55,527 nt of DNA from JAVJPJ01 sp040217295 (lineage in GTDB: Bacteria; Pseudomonadota; Alphaproteobacteria; Rhodobacterales; Rhodobacteraceae), in assembly GCA_964460185.1 (NCBI GenBank), contig CAYWTM010000005.1, positions 1 through 55,527 on the forward strand, given 5' to 3'. How positions within the stretch are numbered: the stretch's first letter is position 1; every line of letters starts with the position of its first letter. Made by a program: the position numbers and the translations under genes. Below are positions 33,769-42,826 of this stretch, one piece after another. Under the pieces are notes generated by a model that was not told the DNA's origin, did no database searches, and saw nothing but the letters and a program-made list of their open reading frames with translations.

Positions 33769-34332
33769 CTAGTTCCCCCCTTCGTCTTCTGGGGGTTTAT
33801 CGCCTGCCAGACGGTCGCGCAAGGCGGCCAGCCCCGCCAGTGGCTTGGCGTCTTCATCGGTCATCGGTGCCAGGCCGGGTTGGGCAAAAACGGCCTGTCC
33901 GAGGTCGGCGCCGTCGACACGCGGATAGTCGGGCAAGGCCAGCGCAAGCGCTTCTTCCATCACGGCATGCAGGTCGATTTCAGCCGCAAGCGGTTCCAAC
34001 GTGTCGTCCTCGGGCATCGGCACCTCGTCCTCGGACGGGGGGGAGGGCATCTCGCTGACATATCGGCGCGTGACGGGCTCGTCGATCCGGGTGGTGACCG
34101 GCTCGGTGGTCACAACGCAGGGCTGAACGACCGTCGCGCCAAGCGCGGCTTCGAGGCGCCAGTCGGCCTTGCCCTCGGGGATCAGGCGGCCCGCAAACCG
34201 CACCTTGCGCAGACCGAGCAGATCCAGGGTCCGGGCCAACTCGGCGCGCCCGGTGGCGTCCGGGACAAGCTCGAATGCCTTGTCGCTTGCGCGGGGCAGG
34301 CGGCTGAGGGGCATGATGTGGTCATTTGGCAT
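33769..34332 (-). CDS. YceD/DUF177 family protein
   Basis: The 187-residue protein belongs to DUF177 (YceD), which occurs in front of rpmF across bacteria and is linked to 23S rRNA accumulation in E. coli and plants. Visible features are an N-terminal SRLPRASDKAFELVPDA, the middle QPCVVTTEPVTTRIDEPVTR with the conserved Cys, and an acidic tail. The start at 34332 (or 34314) fits the family; a longer frame up to 34476 would read into the bamE promoter. It is divergent from bamE. Confidence 0.88.
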   Translation of the reverse strand: MPNDHIMPLSRLPRASDKAFELVPDATGRAELARTLDLLGLRKVRFAGRLIPEGKADWRLEAALGATVVQPCVVTTEPVTTRIDEPVTRRYVSEMPSPPSEDEVPMPEDDTLEPLAAEIDLHAVMEEALALALPDYPRVDGADLGQAVFAQPGLAPMTDEDAKPLAGLAALRDRLAGDKPPEDEGGN

Positions 34333-34468
34333 CTTTGCAACTTGCCTCGGGTTGGCGTCGGAAACTTGCCCTGTGGGCCGGGGTAAGTTAAGCGGATAGA
34401 AAGCTTTCGAAGGCGCTGCAAGGGTAACAGGCGGCGCGGTCGGGGAAAGACGGGGCAAGAGGGCGACA

Positions 34469-34951
34469 ATGCACATCGATCACAGCAGCTTTGGCCAGGG
34501 CAGAGCGCGCCATTTGAAGAAGGTTCTGTTGGGTGCTGTGCTGGCCTTCGGTCTGGCCGCCTGTTCGGCCACCTTCGAAAACCACGGATATGTTCCCCCG
34601 GCCGAAGACCTGTCCGCAATCAACATCGGCGATAGCCGCGAGGCCGTCACCGAAACCATCGGAACACCCGGTGTGGCGGGTGTCATGCGGGACGAGGCCT
34701 GGTTCTACACCGCCTACCGTGTGCGCAACTACGCGTATCGCGCGCCGGAGGTCACGGAACGCCAGATCCTTGCGGTATCCTTCGATGGGCGCGGCCGCGT
34801 GTCCAACGTCGAAGAGTTCTCGCTCGAGGATGGAAACATCGTGCAGCTGTCGCGCCGTGTGACCACAAGTTCGGTCCGGGAAGTCACCTTCCTGAGCCAG
34901 ATCCTGCGGGCCTTCGGCCGGATCAGCGTGGGCGACGGAACCGACGGCTGA
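34469..34951 (+). CDS. bamE: Outer membrane assembly lipoprotein BamE
   Basis: BamE is a lipoprotein of the BAM complex that inserts beta-barrel proteins into the outer membrane. The 160-residue protein has a lipoprotein signal with lipobox LAAC (Cys32), then the BamE core INIGDSREAVTETIGTPGVA and AWFYTAYRV. The family fold is complete. The N-terminus is longer than usual (18 residues before the hydrophobic core), so a later start is possible. It is divergent from yceD. Confidence 0.88.
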   Translation: MHIDHSSFGQGRARHLKKVLLGAVLAFGLAACSATFENHGYVPPAEDLSAINIGDSREAVTETIGTPGVAGVMRDEAWFYTAYRVRNYAYRAPEVTERQILAVSFDGRGRVSNVEEFSLEDGNIVQLSRRVTTSSVREVTFLSQILRAFGRISVGDGTDG

Positions 34952-35071
34952 TCAACCCGGCCTGGCCCGTTCGGTCGCCGCGCCGAACCCTCTTGTCGTG
35001 CGGCCGTTACGCGCGCATCCTAGCATTGCGCCACATCAGGCGTGAGGGATCGACGAGGCAGGAACGGACCG

Positions 35072-35809
35072 ATGTTGAACCTGTCCAGGGGGCGCTACCG
35101 GGCGCGAATGGCAGACGGTCAGGCCGATCTGCAGGCCGCGCAGCAATTGCGCACGCTGGCCTTTCGCGGGCCCGCCGCTACCGGGCTTGACGCGGATGAT
35201 TTCGATGGCGCGTGCGATCATGTTCTGGTCGAGGACATCAACACCGGGGCATTGGTATGCTGTTTCCGGCTGCTGCATCTGGGCAGCGGCGCCGAGATCG
35301 GGCGCAGCTATTCGGCCCAGTTCTACGAACTTGAGGCGCTGAAATCCTTCGACGGCCCCATGGTCGAGATGGGGCGATTCTGCATTCATCCCGATTGCCG
35401 TGATCCCGACATCCTGCGCATGGCCTGGGGTGCGATGACCGCCTATGTGGATGCGCAGGGGGTCGAGATGCTGTTTGGCTGTTCGTCCTTTCATGGCATC
35501 GAGGCGCGCGACTACTACGATGCGTTCGCACTGCTGCGCGATCGCCATATCGCGCCCAAACGGTGGCTGCCGCGCGTGAAGGCGCCCAGTGTGTTCCGGT
35601 TTGCCTCGCGCCTGCGTCGCAAACCCGACCTGAAGCGGGCACAAGCCAAGATGCCGCCCTTGCTGCGCACCTATCTGCTGATGGGGGGCTGGGTCAGCGA
35701 TCATGCGGTGATCGACCGGGATCTGGGCACGCTTCACGTGTTCACCGGGCTGGAAATTCGCGCCGTTCCGCCCGCCCGCGCGCGTCTCTTGCGGGGTGTT
35801 GCCGGCTAG
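35072..35809 (+). CDS. olsB: L-ornithine N-alpha-acyltransferase OlsB
   Basis: OlsB transfers a 3-hydroxyacyl group from ACP to ornithine in the first step of ornithine lipid synthesis. The 245-residue GNAT-like protein has ARMADGQADLQAAQQLRTLA, DHVLVEDINTGALVCCFRLL, VEMGRFCIHPDCRD and LFGCSSFHG. The start at 35072 is chosen because the region before it is unconserved. Its partner OlsA is not in this window. It converges on tyrS with a 59-nt gap. Confidence 0.85.
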   Translation: MLNLSRGRYRARMADGQADLQAAQQLRTLAFRGPAATGLDADDFDGACDHVLVEDINTGALVCCFRLLHLGSGAEIGRSYSAQFYELEALKSFDGPMVEMGRFCIHPDCRDPDILRMAWGAMTAYVDAQGVEMLFGCSSFHGIEARDYYDAFALLRDRHIAPKRWLPRVKAPSVFRFASRLRRKPDLKRAQAKMPPLLRTYLLMGGWVSDHAVIDRDLGTLHVFTGLEIRAVPPARARLLRGVAG

Positions 35810-35868
35810 CCGGGCATGCGCCCGACGTCCCCGATGCGGTTTGCACCCCAAGGAACCGGGCCGGTCGA

Positions 35869-37131
35869 TCAGGCGTCGAGCACCACCAGCGCGTGGCGTT
35901 TCTTGCCGGCCGACAGCTTGAGAGGGGTCGCCAGATCACCTGCCGTGATCATCAGTCCCGCATCGGTCAGCGGGGCATCGTTCAGTCGCGCACCGTTGTC
36001 GGAAATCAGTCGCTTGGCTTCCTTTCCGGTCTTGGCAAGTCCCGAGCGGGTGATCAGTTGCACGATCGAGATACCCTCGCCGATGTCGCCCGCGCTCAGC
36101 GACAGCGTCGGCAGATCATCGCCCGCGCCGCCCTTTTCGAACACCTCGCGCGCGGTCGTCTCGGCTGCGGCCGCAGCCTCGGCGCCGTGCAACAGCGTGG
36201 TGACCTCGTTGGCAAGGATGATCTTGGCCGCGTTGATCTCCGAGCCTTCCAGCGCACCCAGGCGGTCACATTCCTCCACCGGCAATTCGGTATACAGCTT
36301 GAGGAACCGTCCGACATCGGCATCGGTGGTGTTGCGCCAGAACTGCCAGAATTCATACGAGCTCAACATATCGCCGTTCAGCCAGATCGCCCCGCCCTGG
36401 GATTTGCCCATCTTGCGGCCATCCGACGTGGTCAGAAGCGGTGTCGTCAGGCCGAAGATCTCCTGGTTCAGCACCCGGCGGGTCAGGTCGATGCCGTTGA
36501 TGATGTTGCCCCACTGATCCGATCCGCCCATCTGCAACTGACAACCGTAGCGGCGGTTCAGCTCCAGGAAGTCGTAGGCCTGCAGGATCATGTAGTTGAA
36601 TTCGAGAAAGCTGAGGGATTGCTCCCGGTCGAGGCGGGACTTGACCGATTCGAACGACAGCATCCGGTTGACCGAGAAATGCCGCCCGATATCGCGCAGG
36701 AAATCGAGATAGTTCAGATGATCCAACCATTCGGCATTGTTGAGCATCAGCGCCGACTGGCCCGCGCCGCTGCCATCGCCGTAATCGAGGTAGCGGGCAA
36801 AGACCTTTTGCATGCCCGCGATATTCTCGTCGATCTGACCGGGCGTCAGAAGCGGGCGCTCATCGGCACGGAATGACGGATCGCCCACCTTGGTGGTGCC
36901 GCCGCCCATCAGCGTGATCGGCTGGTTGCCGGTCTTTTGCCACCAGCGCAGCAGCATGACATTCAGAAGATGCCCGACATGCAACGATTTGGCCGTCGCA
37001 TCATAGCCGATATAGCACGTGACCGGGCCCTTGAGCAGGTGGGCATCAAGATCCTGCAGGTCGGTGCAGTCGGCAAGAAAGCCACGCGCGATGATGATGC
37101 GCAGGAAATCGGATTTGGGCTGGTAGGTCAT
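35869..37131 (-). CDS. tyrS: Tyrosyl-tRNA synthetase
   Basis: TyrRS charges tRNA-Tyr. The 420-residue class I enzyme has the HIGH-like motif HVGH at residues 51-54 (after YIGYDATAKSL), DQWGNIINGIDLTRR, and the KMSKS-like signature GRKMGKSQGG. A C-terminal S4 domain contains SGLAKTGKEAKRLISDNGAR. The start at 37131 matches the usual N-terminus MTYQPKSDFL; ATG at 37146 is possible and would then touch the anmK start region. Confidence 0.95.
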   Translation of the reverse strand: MTYQPKSDFLRIIIARGFLADCTDLQDLDAHLLKGPVTCYIGYDATAKSLHVGHLLNVMLLRWWQKTGNQPITLMGGGTTKVGDPSFRADERPLLTPGQIDENIAGMQKVFARYLDYGDGSGAGQSALMLNNAEWLDHLNYLDFLRDIGRHFSVNRMLSFESVKSRLDREQSLSFLEFNYMILQAYDFLELNRRYGCQLQMGGSDQWGNIINGIDLTRRVLNQEIFGLTTPLLTTSDGRKMGKSQGGAIWLNGDMLSSYEFWQFWRNTTDADVGRFLKLYTELPVEECDRLGALEGSEINAAKIILANEVTTLLHGAEAAAAAETTAREVFEKGGAGDDLPTLSLSAGDIGEGISIVQLITRSGLAKTGKEAKRLISDNGARLNDAPLTDAGLMITAGDLATPLKLSAGKKRHALVVLDA

Positions 37132-37183
37132 GGGGGTCCGGTCCATGCTTGGGTCTAGGGGCGAGGCTATAGCGGGCGGCAGC

Positions 37184-38290
37184 GTGAAGGAAAAGGGTTC
37201 TCAGGACACTGTCGTACGGGTTGCCGGTGCGATGTCGGGCACGTCGATGGATGGCGTGGACATCGCGGTCATCGAAACGGACGGTCTGACGGTGCAAGGT
37301 TTTGGCGAAACCCGCTACCGCGCCTATAGCGACGCAGAGCGGGATGTGATCCGCGCGGCCCTTGGCACATGGCCCGGAGACGCGCGCGCCGATGCGGCGG
37401 CGCGCGTCGTGGAAAACGCCCATCTGGAGGCGCTGGACGGCTTGGAGCCGGTCGCGGCCCTCGGGTTTCATGGGCAGACGCTGGCCCATGACCCCGATGG
37501 CGCACGCACCCACCAGGCGGGCGATGGCGGGCGGATCTGCGATGTCACGGGGCGGGTGGTGGTCTGGGATTTCCGTTCGGCGGACATGCAGCTGGGCGGG
37601 CAGGGCGCGCCGCTGGCGCCGTTCTATCACTGGGCATTGGCCCGCCATATCGGGGCCGAGGGGCCCGTTGCCTTCCTGAACCTCGGCGGCGTGGGCAACA
37701 TCACCTGGGTCGATCCGCGGCTTGCCGCGCCGGATCTGCCGGGGGCTTGCCTGGCCTTTGACACGGGTCCCGCCAATGCGCCCCTGGATGACGTGATCCG
37801 TGCCCGCACGGGGCAGGCCTATGATCTTGAGGGGCGGTTGGCGGCCTCGGGAGCGGTTTCGGGCGATGTGGTCGCGGCATTCTTGCAAGACCGCTATTTT
37901 CGTCGAATGCCGCCCAAATCGCTGGATCGCGACGGGTTTCCGGGCCTGGCGGATGCGGTCGCGGATATGGAGCTTGCCGATGCGGTCGCGACCCTTGCGG
38001 CCTGTTCGGCGGGGGCCGTGGCGCAGGCCATGGAACATTTGCCAAGCCTGCCCGGGCGGATCCTCGTGACGGGCGGCGGGCGGCGCAACGCGGGGCTGAT
38101 GGATATGCTGGACGTGGCGCTGGGGCGCCCGGTGGAACCGGTGGAGGCAGCTGGGCTGGACGGCGACGCGTTGGAGGCGCAGGCATTTGCCTACCTGGCC
38201 TTGCGGGTGATCCGGGGGCGTTCGACGTCGGCGCCGGGCACGACGGGCGTTGCGGCTGCCGTGGGCGGCGGGCGGGTGTCGCGCCCCTGA
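37184..38290 (+). CDS. anmK: Anhydro-N-acetylmuramic acid kinase
   Basis: AnmK opens the anhydro ring of 1,6-anhydroMurNAc and phosphorylates it during cell wall recycling. The protein has GAMSGTSMDGVDIAVIETDG, the segment GFHGQTLAHDP, LNLGGVGNITWV, FDTGPANAPLDD and a final GGGRRNAGLM. A GTG start at 37184 gives 368 residues, the family length; ATG at 37145 adds 13 and would overlap the tyrS 5' region. It is divergent from tyrS. Confidence 0.92.
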   Translation: MKEKGSQDTVVRVAGAMSGTSMDGVDIAVIETDGLTVQGFGETRYRAYSDAERDVIRAALGTWPGDARADAAARVVENAHLEALDGLEPVAALGFHGQTLAHDPDGARTHQAGDGGRICDVTGRVVVWDFRSADMQLGGQGAPLAPFYHWALARHIGAEGPVAFLNLGGVGNITWVDPRLAAPDLPGACLAFDTGPANAPLDDVIRARTGQAYDLEGRLAASGAVSGDVVAAFLQDRYFRRMPPKSLDRDGFPGLADAVADMELADAVATLAACSAGAVAQAMEHLPSLPGRILVTGGGRRNAGLMDMLDVALGRPVEPVEAAGLDGDALEAQAFAYLALRVIRGRSTSAPGTTGVAAAVGGGRVSRP

Positions 38291-38338
38291 TCCAATGGTG
38301 CGCTGACGCGCGCGGGTCATTCCTCGCTGCGCTCAGGC

Positions 38339-38388
38339 GTGGGGGCGCTGCCCCCACACCCCCGGGATATTTCAGAAACAGAGAAGGG
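38339..38388 (+). repeat. Intergenic repeat element, copy D
   Basis: A 7-bp hairpin GTGGGGG/CCCCCAC (38339-38357) is followed by CCCGGGATATTTCAGAAACA and GAGAAGGG. The core and purine-rich tail match copy E at 47847. It lies in the spacer between the convergent genes anmK and rarD, in the direction of anmK. Confidence 0.6.
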
Positions 38389-38391
38389 ACA

Positions 38392-39294
38392 TCACGGGGT
38401 CCTTGCCGCGCGGGCGCTATGCAACATGGAGGCGGTATACATGATGAGCGCCAGCCAGATCAGCGGGAAGGCGATGGCGCGCGCGGTACCGAAGGGTTCA
38501 TCGAAGACGAAGACCGCGATCAGGAAGATCATCGTGGGCGCGATGAACTGCAAGATCCCGATCGTGGACAGTTTCAGGCGTTTGGCCCCGTTGGCATACA
38601 AGATGAGCGGGGTCGCCGTGACGGCCCCGCATCCGATCAGCAGCGCCGTGTCGTGCCATCCGGTGGTCAGGAAATGCCCCTCGGGGCCAAGCCATATCAT
38701 GTAGGCGATCGCGAAGGGCGACAGCAGGAGAACTTCGAGCAGGAATCCCTGGTTGGCGCCGATCGGCAGGGTCTTTCGCAGGTAGCCATAAACGCCGAAA
38801 GTGACCAGCAGAACCAGCGCCACCCAGGGAAGGCTACCTGTGAACCAGGTCAGGATGATCACGGCGATGGCGGCCAGCGCAACGGCGGCCCATTGCAGCC
38901 ACGCCAGGGATTCGCGCAAGACGATGGCCCCAAGGGCGACAGAGAACAGCGGGTTGATATAGTAGCCGAGGGCGGCATCGATCGCGCGGTCATTGGCGAT
39001 GGCCCAGACATAGACCCCCCAGTTGATGCTGATCATCGCCGCCGTCATCGCGGCCATGCCGATCATGCGCGGCTGGGCAAGGGCGCGGCGCAGATCTTCG
39101 GTGCGGCGCAGCACGATCAGCAACAGGCCCGCGATCGGCACCGACCACAACACGCGGTGGGCGATGACCTCGACCGCGGGGATATGGTCGACGGCCTTCA
39201 TGTAGAGGGGCAAGACCCCCCAGAACAAATAGGCCGAGACGGCAAAGCCGAAGCCTGCCATGCTATCGCCGGATTGGGGGGGGTGTTCAGACAT
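38392..39294 (-). CDS. rarD: RarD-type EamA transporter
   Basis: The 300-residue membrane protein belongs to the RarD branch of the drug/metabolite transporter superfamily with about ten transmembrane helices. It carries AYLFWGVLPLYMKAVDHIPA and HRVLWSVP at the N-terminus, NWGVYVWAIAN, ALGYYINPLFSVALG and the duplicated C-terminal half. RarD proteins were named for chloramphenicol resistance; the natural substrate is unknown. The start at 39294 is preferred over 39366, which adds a non-membrane basic extension. Confidence 0.9.
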   Translation of the reverse strand: MSEHPPQSGDSMAGFGFAVSAYLFWGVLPLYMKAVDHIPAVEVIAHRVLWSVPIAGLLLIVLRRTEDLRRALAQPRMIGMAAMTAAMISINWGVYVWAIANDRAIDAALGYYINPLFSVALGAIVLRESLAWLQWAAVALAAIAVIILTWFTGSLPWVALVLLVTFGVYGYLRKTLPIGANQGFLLEVLLLSPFAIAYMIWLGPEGHFLTTGWHDTALLIGCGAVTATPLILYANGAKRLKLSTIGILQFIAPTMIFLIAVFVFDEPFGTARAIAFPLIWLALIMYTASMLHSARAARTP

Positions 39295-39384
39295 GCTGCC
39301 GGAATAGCGCACCGATCCGTGACGGGCGAGCGGCAAATCCTGATGGCGCTGATCAAGGGCTGTCATGAACCTGGGAATGATCGT

Positions 39385-39810
39385 TCAGGAACGCTGCCGG
39401 GCAATGTCGAAGCCCGGCGGGGCGAGGGTGAAGCCCTCGAAGCGGAACCCCGGAGACACCGTGCATGAGACCAACGTATAGACGCCCGTTGACCGGGCGG
39501 CCTGCCAATGGCCTTTGGGCACGATGATCTGCGGGGCGCCCTTGGTCAGGTCGGGGGTCAGCACGAGGTCGCGGGCTGGACCGGCATCGGTTTCGGCCAG
39601 CGACAGGATCAGGGGGGCGCCTGCGTGGTAGAGCCAGATCTCGGTCGCGTCGACCTTGTGCCAGTGGCTCGCCTCGCCTGCCTTGAGCAGGAAATAGATG
39701 CAGGTGCCGCTGGGGCGGCCATCGTTCTCGGCGATCCAGGTCTGGCGGTAATGGCCGCCCTCGGGATGGGGGGCGAGGCCCAGGTGGGCGATGATCTGAT
39801 CTGCGGTCAT
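39385..39810 (-). CDS. DUF985 cupin protein
   Basis: The 141-residue protein is a DUF985 cupin (YML079-like), a single beta-barrel of unknown enzymatic role. The core is HPEGGHYRQTWI, SGTCIYFLLKAGEASHWHKV and EIWLYHAGAPL, then VPKGHWQAARSTG and LVSCTVSPGFRFEGF. The two His in SHWHKV are candidate metal ligands. The start at 39810 begins directly with the family's N-terminus. Confidence 0.87.
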   Translation of the reverse strand: MTADQIIAHLGLAPHPEGGHYRQTWIAENDGRPSGTCIYFLLKAGEASHWHKVDATEIWLYHAGAPLILSLAETDAGPARDLVLTPDLTKGAPQIIVPKGHWQAARSTGVYTLVSCTVSPGFRFEGFTLAPPGFDIARQRS

Positions 39811-39943
39811 GGGTGATATCCAACGGTCGCGGCTGCAGGTAGGGTTCAAGGCGCAGCGTAGCGGGGGTCATGGGCTGTGCAAACCGCATTCCCTGGGGCT
39901 GGGCGCGGGCAAGGACCTGCCGCGCGGCAATACCCCGGTTTTG

Positions 39944-41272
39944 TTACGGCGCGCCGGAGCCTGTCAGGGGCAGGTAGATCGACACCACGGTGTCGCCGGG
40001 AGCCGACCGGACCAACAAGGCGCCGCCCGATTGTTCCGCGAATCCCTTAGCCGAGGGCAATCCCAGGCCCGATCCCGCCCCCACCGGTTTGGTGGTAAAG
40101 AAAGGCTCTACCGCCTTGGCGATCAGGTCGTCGCTCATGCCGGGTCCGCTATCGGCGACATCGAATCGCACGAAGGCGCGACCCGAAAGCTCGGGTGGAA
40201 GGTTCGGGTCACGGGCACGATCGACCGCGTGCGCCGAGAGGCGCAGGGTGCCATGCCCCTCCATCGCATCGCGCGCGTTGATGACCAGGTTCAACAGCGC
40301 CGCGTTCAGGCGATTGAGATCGGCACGAACCATCATCCGCACGGCCGGCGGCCCGGTTTCCACGGTGATCGTGGCCGGCAAAAGCCGCGAAGACATCGAG
40401 GCGAGTTCTGCCAGGACATCTTCGACCTGGGCATCATCAGGGGTCAGGGGCGCGCGCCGCGAAAAACTCAACAATTGGGAGACCAGCCCGGAGGCCCGGA
40501 TCGCGGCGGCATGGGCCTCGACCACCAGCATGTGGCGTTCCTCGGGGTCCGGGATTTCCTGGTAAAGCTCCAGGTTGCCTTGAAGAACGGTCAGTAAATT
40601 GTTGAAATCATGTGAAATACCGCCAGCAAGTCGCCCCACGGCCTCCATCTTCTGAGCTTCGGCACTGCGTTGGGCCGCCTCCTTCAGGGTCTGCCGCGCC
40701 GCACGTGTGGTGATCATCGCCATACTGTAATAGCCCACCGCCGCGCCGCAGGTCAGACACATGACCAGGACCGCCATCGCGCCATCGGCAAAAGGAAGCG
40801 CATGGACCATCGCAAGCGCCCCGGTGAACCATCCGATCCCGATATCGAAATACAACAGGCTGCCGGGCGGCGTTTCGCGCCACAAGGTGAAGACGCAAAG
40901 TGCCACCAGCGCCATGACCGCGCAGAACACCAGCACCGGATCGTCCGTCGTGATCAGGAATGCCGGCAGTGTCACGAACACGGATGTGGTCAGCATGTAG
41001 GCCGATAGCGCCAGGGGCCATTGCGCAGATGCGAACCGCTGCCCCCTATGTGACATGACGAAATAGGCAAGCGCTTGGGTCAGAAGGTAAATGGCGCTCC
41101 AGATCGGACCGATCCACCAGCCCAGATAGGCATAGAGCCCCAAGCCCGACAGCACGATCACGACAAACCGAACCGCAAGCTCCACCGGTGTCCCGAATTC
41201 CCCACGGAACAGAAGGGCGATGTCGTCCGGTCGCCTGTGTTCTCCAGCCGAATTGGCGGAATGGCTGTTCAT
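39944..41272 (-). CDS. Membrane sensor histidine kinase
   Basis: The 442-residue protein has about six transmembrane helices in residues 30-190 and no visible sensor domain. A HisKA segment follows with the phospho-acceptor His221 in GGISHDFNNLLTVLQGNLEL, then an HATPase_c domain with NLVINARDAM (N box), DVADSGPGM (G1) and GSGLGLPSAKGFAEQSGG (G2). This layout resembles the kinase part of alphaproteobacterial hybrid kinases, but no receiver domain follows. No response regulator gene is adjacent, so the partner is unknown. Confidence 0.88.
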   Translation of the reverse strand: MNSHSANSAGEHRRPDDIALLFRGEFGTPVELAVRFVVIVLSGLGLYAYLGWWIGPIWSAIYLLTQALAYFVMSHRGQRFASAQWPLALSAYMLTTSVFVTLPAFLITTDDPVLVFCAVMALVALCVFTLWRETPPGSLLYFDIGIGWFTGALAMVHALPFADGAMAVLVMCLTCGAAVGYYSMAMITTRAARQTLKEAAQRSAEAQKMEAVGRLAGGISHDFNNLLTVLQGNLELYQEIPDPEERHMLVVEAHAAAIRASGLVSQLLSFSRRAPLTPDDAQVEDVLAELASMSSRLLPATITVETGPPAVRMMVRADLNRLNAALLNLVINARDAMEGHGTLRLSAHAVDRARDPNLPPELSGRAFVRFDVADSGPGMSDDLIAKAVEPFFTTKPVGAGSGLGLPSAKGFAEQSGGALLVRSAPGDTVVSIYLPLTGSGAP

Positions 41273-41474
41273 GCCGTCCCCTTAACGCTCCCACCGCCGA
41301 GTCGAGCCTAGCGCCGATGTCAGGGGGCGGACAGACCTATTTCGGAAAGGCCCGTCAGCATTGGATGTGGCGTTGCGGGGCAATGCCCAAAGGCCGCGCG
41401 GCTCGGGCCGTGCCGAATGGGGGGCGGGCAACCAAGGGCTGCCCGCGATCCACGTCGTTGCCTTGAGATCCGGG

Positions 41475-42752
41475 TCAGCCGCGCAGGATCGAGCGGCCCG
41501 CAAAGATTGCGGATTCGCCAAGTTGCTCTTCGATGCGGATCAGTTGGTTGTATTTCGCGAGCCGGTCGGACCGGGCGAGGCTGCCGGTCTTGATCTGCCC
41601 ACAATTGGTCGCCACCGCCAGATCGGCGATGGTGGCATCCTCGGTCTCGCCCGACCGGTGCGACATCACGCAGGTCATGCGGTTGCGATGAGCCATGTTC
41701 ACCGCGGCCAGGGTTTCGCTGAGCGTGCCGATCTGGTTCACCTTCACCAACAGCGAGTTGCCGCAGCCCTTTTCGATGCCTTCGGCCAGGCGCGCCGGGT
41801 TGGTCACGAACAGGTCGTCGCCCACCAGTTGCACCCGGTGCCCAAGCGTATCGGTCAGAAGCTTCCAGCCGTCCCAGTCATCTTCGGCGCAGCCATCTTC
41901 GATGGACAGGATCGGGTAGTCATTCACCAGCGCTTCCAGATAGGCGACATTCTCGGCCGCGGTCAGGGTTTTTCCTTCTCCCGCAAACACATAGGCGCCA
42001 TCCTTGAAGTATTCGGTCGCGGCGCAATCCAATGCCAGCATGATGTCGTCACCGGGCTTGTACCCGGCTTTCTCGATGCTTTTCAGGATGAAATCCAGCG
42101 CATCGCGGGTCGAGCTGAGATTGGGGGCAAAGCCGCCCTCATCACCTATGCCGGTCGACAGGCCGGCGGCGGACAGTTCTTTCTTGAGGGTATGAAATAC
42201 CTCTGATCCCATCCGCACCGCGTCCGCGATGTTTTCGGCGGCGACCGGCATGATCATGAATTCCTGAATGTCGATCGGGTTGTCGGCATGTTCGCCGCCA
42301 TTGATGATGTTCATCATCGGGACGGGCAGGACATGCGCCGCGGTGCCGCCGACATAACGATACAGGGGCTGACCGGTGTAGTCCGCCGCAGCCTTGGCCA
42401 CGGCAAGAGACACGCCCAGGATCGCATTGGCGCCCAGACGGCCCTTGTTGTCGGTGCCGTCCAGCTCGCACATGGCGGCGTCGATGGCTTCTTGTTCTGT
42501 GGCGTCAAAGCCCGCCAGCGCCTCTGCCAGCTCACCATTCACCGCATCCACGGCATCGCGCACGCCCTTGCCCATGTAGCGGGTCTTGTCCCCGTCGCGC
42601 TTTTCCACTGCCTCGTGCACACCGGTGGATGCTCCGGAAGGGACGGCCGCGCGCCCCATTGTTCCGTCATCGAGCGTCACATCGACCTCGACCGTGGGGT
42701 TGCCCCGGCTGTCGAGGATTTCGCGGGCGTGGATGTCGTAGATGATGCTCAT
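41475..42752 (-). CDS. eno: Enolase
   Basis: Enolase converts 2-phosphoglycerate to phosphoenolpyruvate. The 425-residue protein is complete and has AREILDSRGNPTVEVDV at the N-terminus, MMNIINGGEHADN, LSIEDGCAEDDWDGW, GDDLFVTNP, SLLVKVNQIGTLSET and SHRSGETEDATIADLAVA. It is preceded by GGAGGG. A GC-rich inverted repeat (GCGGGCA/TGCCCGC at 41424-41446) lies after the stop and may help termination, but it has no T run. Confidence 0.98.
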   Translation of the reverse strand: MSIIYDIHAREILDSRGNPTVEVDVTLDDGTMGRAAVPSGASTGVHEAVEKRDGDKTRYMGKGVRDAVDAVNGELAEALAGFDATEQEAIDAAMCELDGTDNKGRLGANAILGVSLAVAKAAADYTGQPLYRYVGGTAAHVLPVPMMNIINGGEHADNPIDIQEFMIMPVAAENIADAVRMGSEVFHTLKKELSAAGLSTGIGDEGGFAPNLSSTRDALDFILKSIEKAGYKPGDDIMLALDCAATEYFKDGAYVFAGEGKTLTAAENVAYLEALVNDYPILSIEDGCAEDDWDGWKLLTDTLGHRVQLVGDDLFVTNPARLAEGIEKGCGNSLLVKVNQIGTLSETLAAVNMAHRNRMTCVMSHRSGETEDATIADLAVATNCGQIKTGSLARSDRLAKYNQLIRIEEQLGESAIFAGRSILRG

Positions 42753-42826
42753 TGGGTCCCTCCGGATCGGCGTTTGGCCGCTCTATAACAGCGTGGCAAG
42801 GTCATGCGAAGTGGCTTGTCGGGGCG

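Noticed and set aside
41424..41446. A rho-independent terminator after eno.
   Set aside because: The inverted repeat GCGGGCA/TGCCCGC is clear but has a nine-base loop and no T run, so it is only mentioned with eno.
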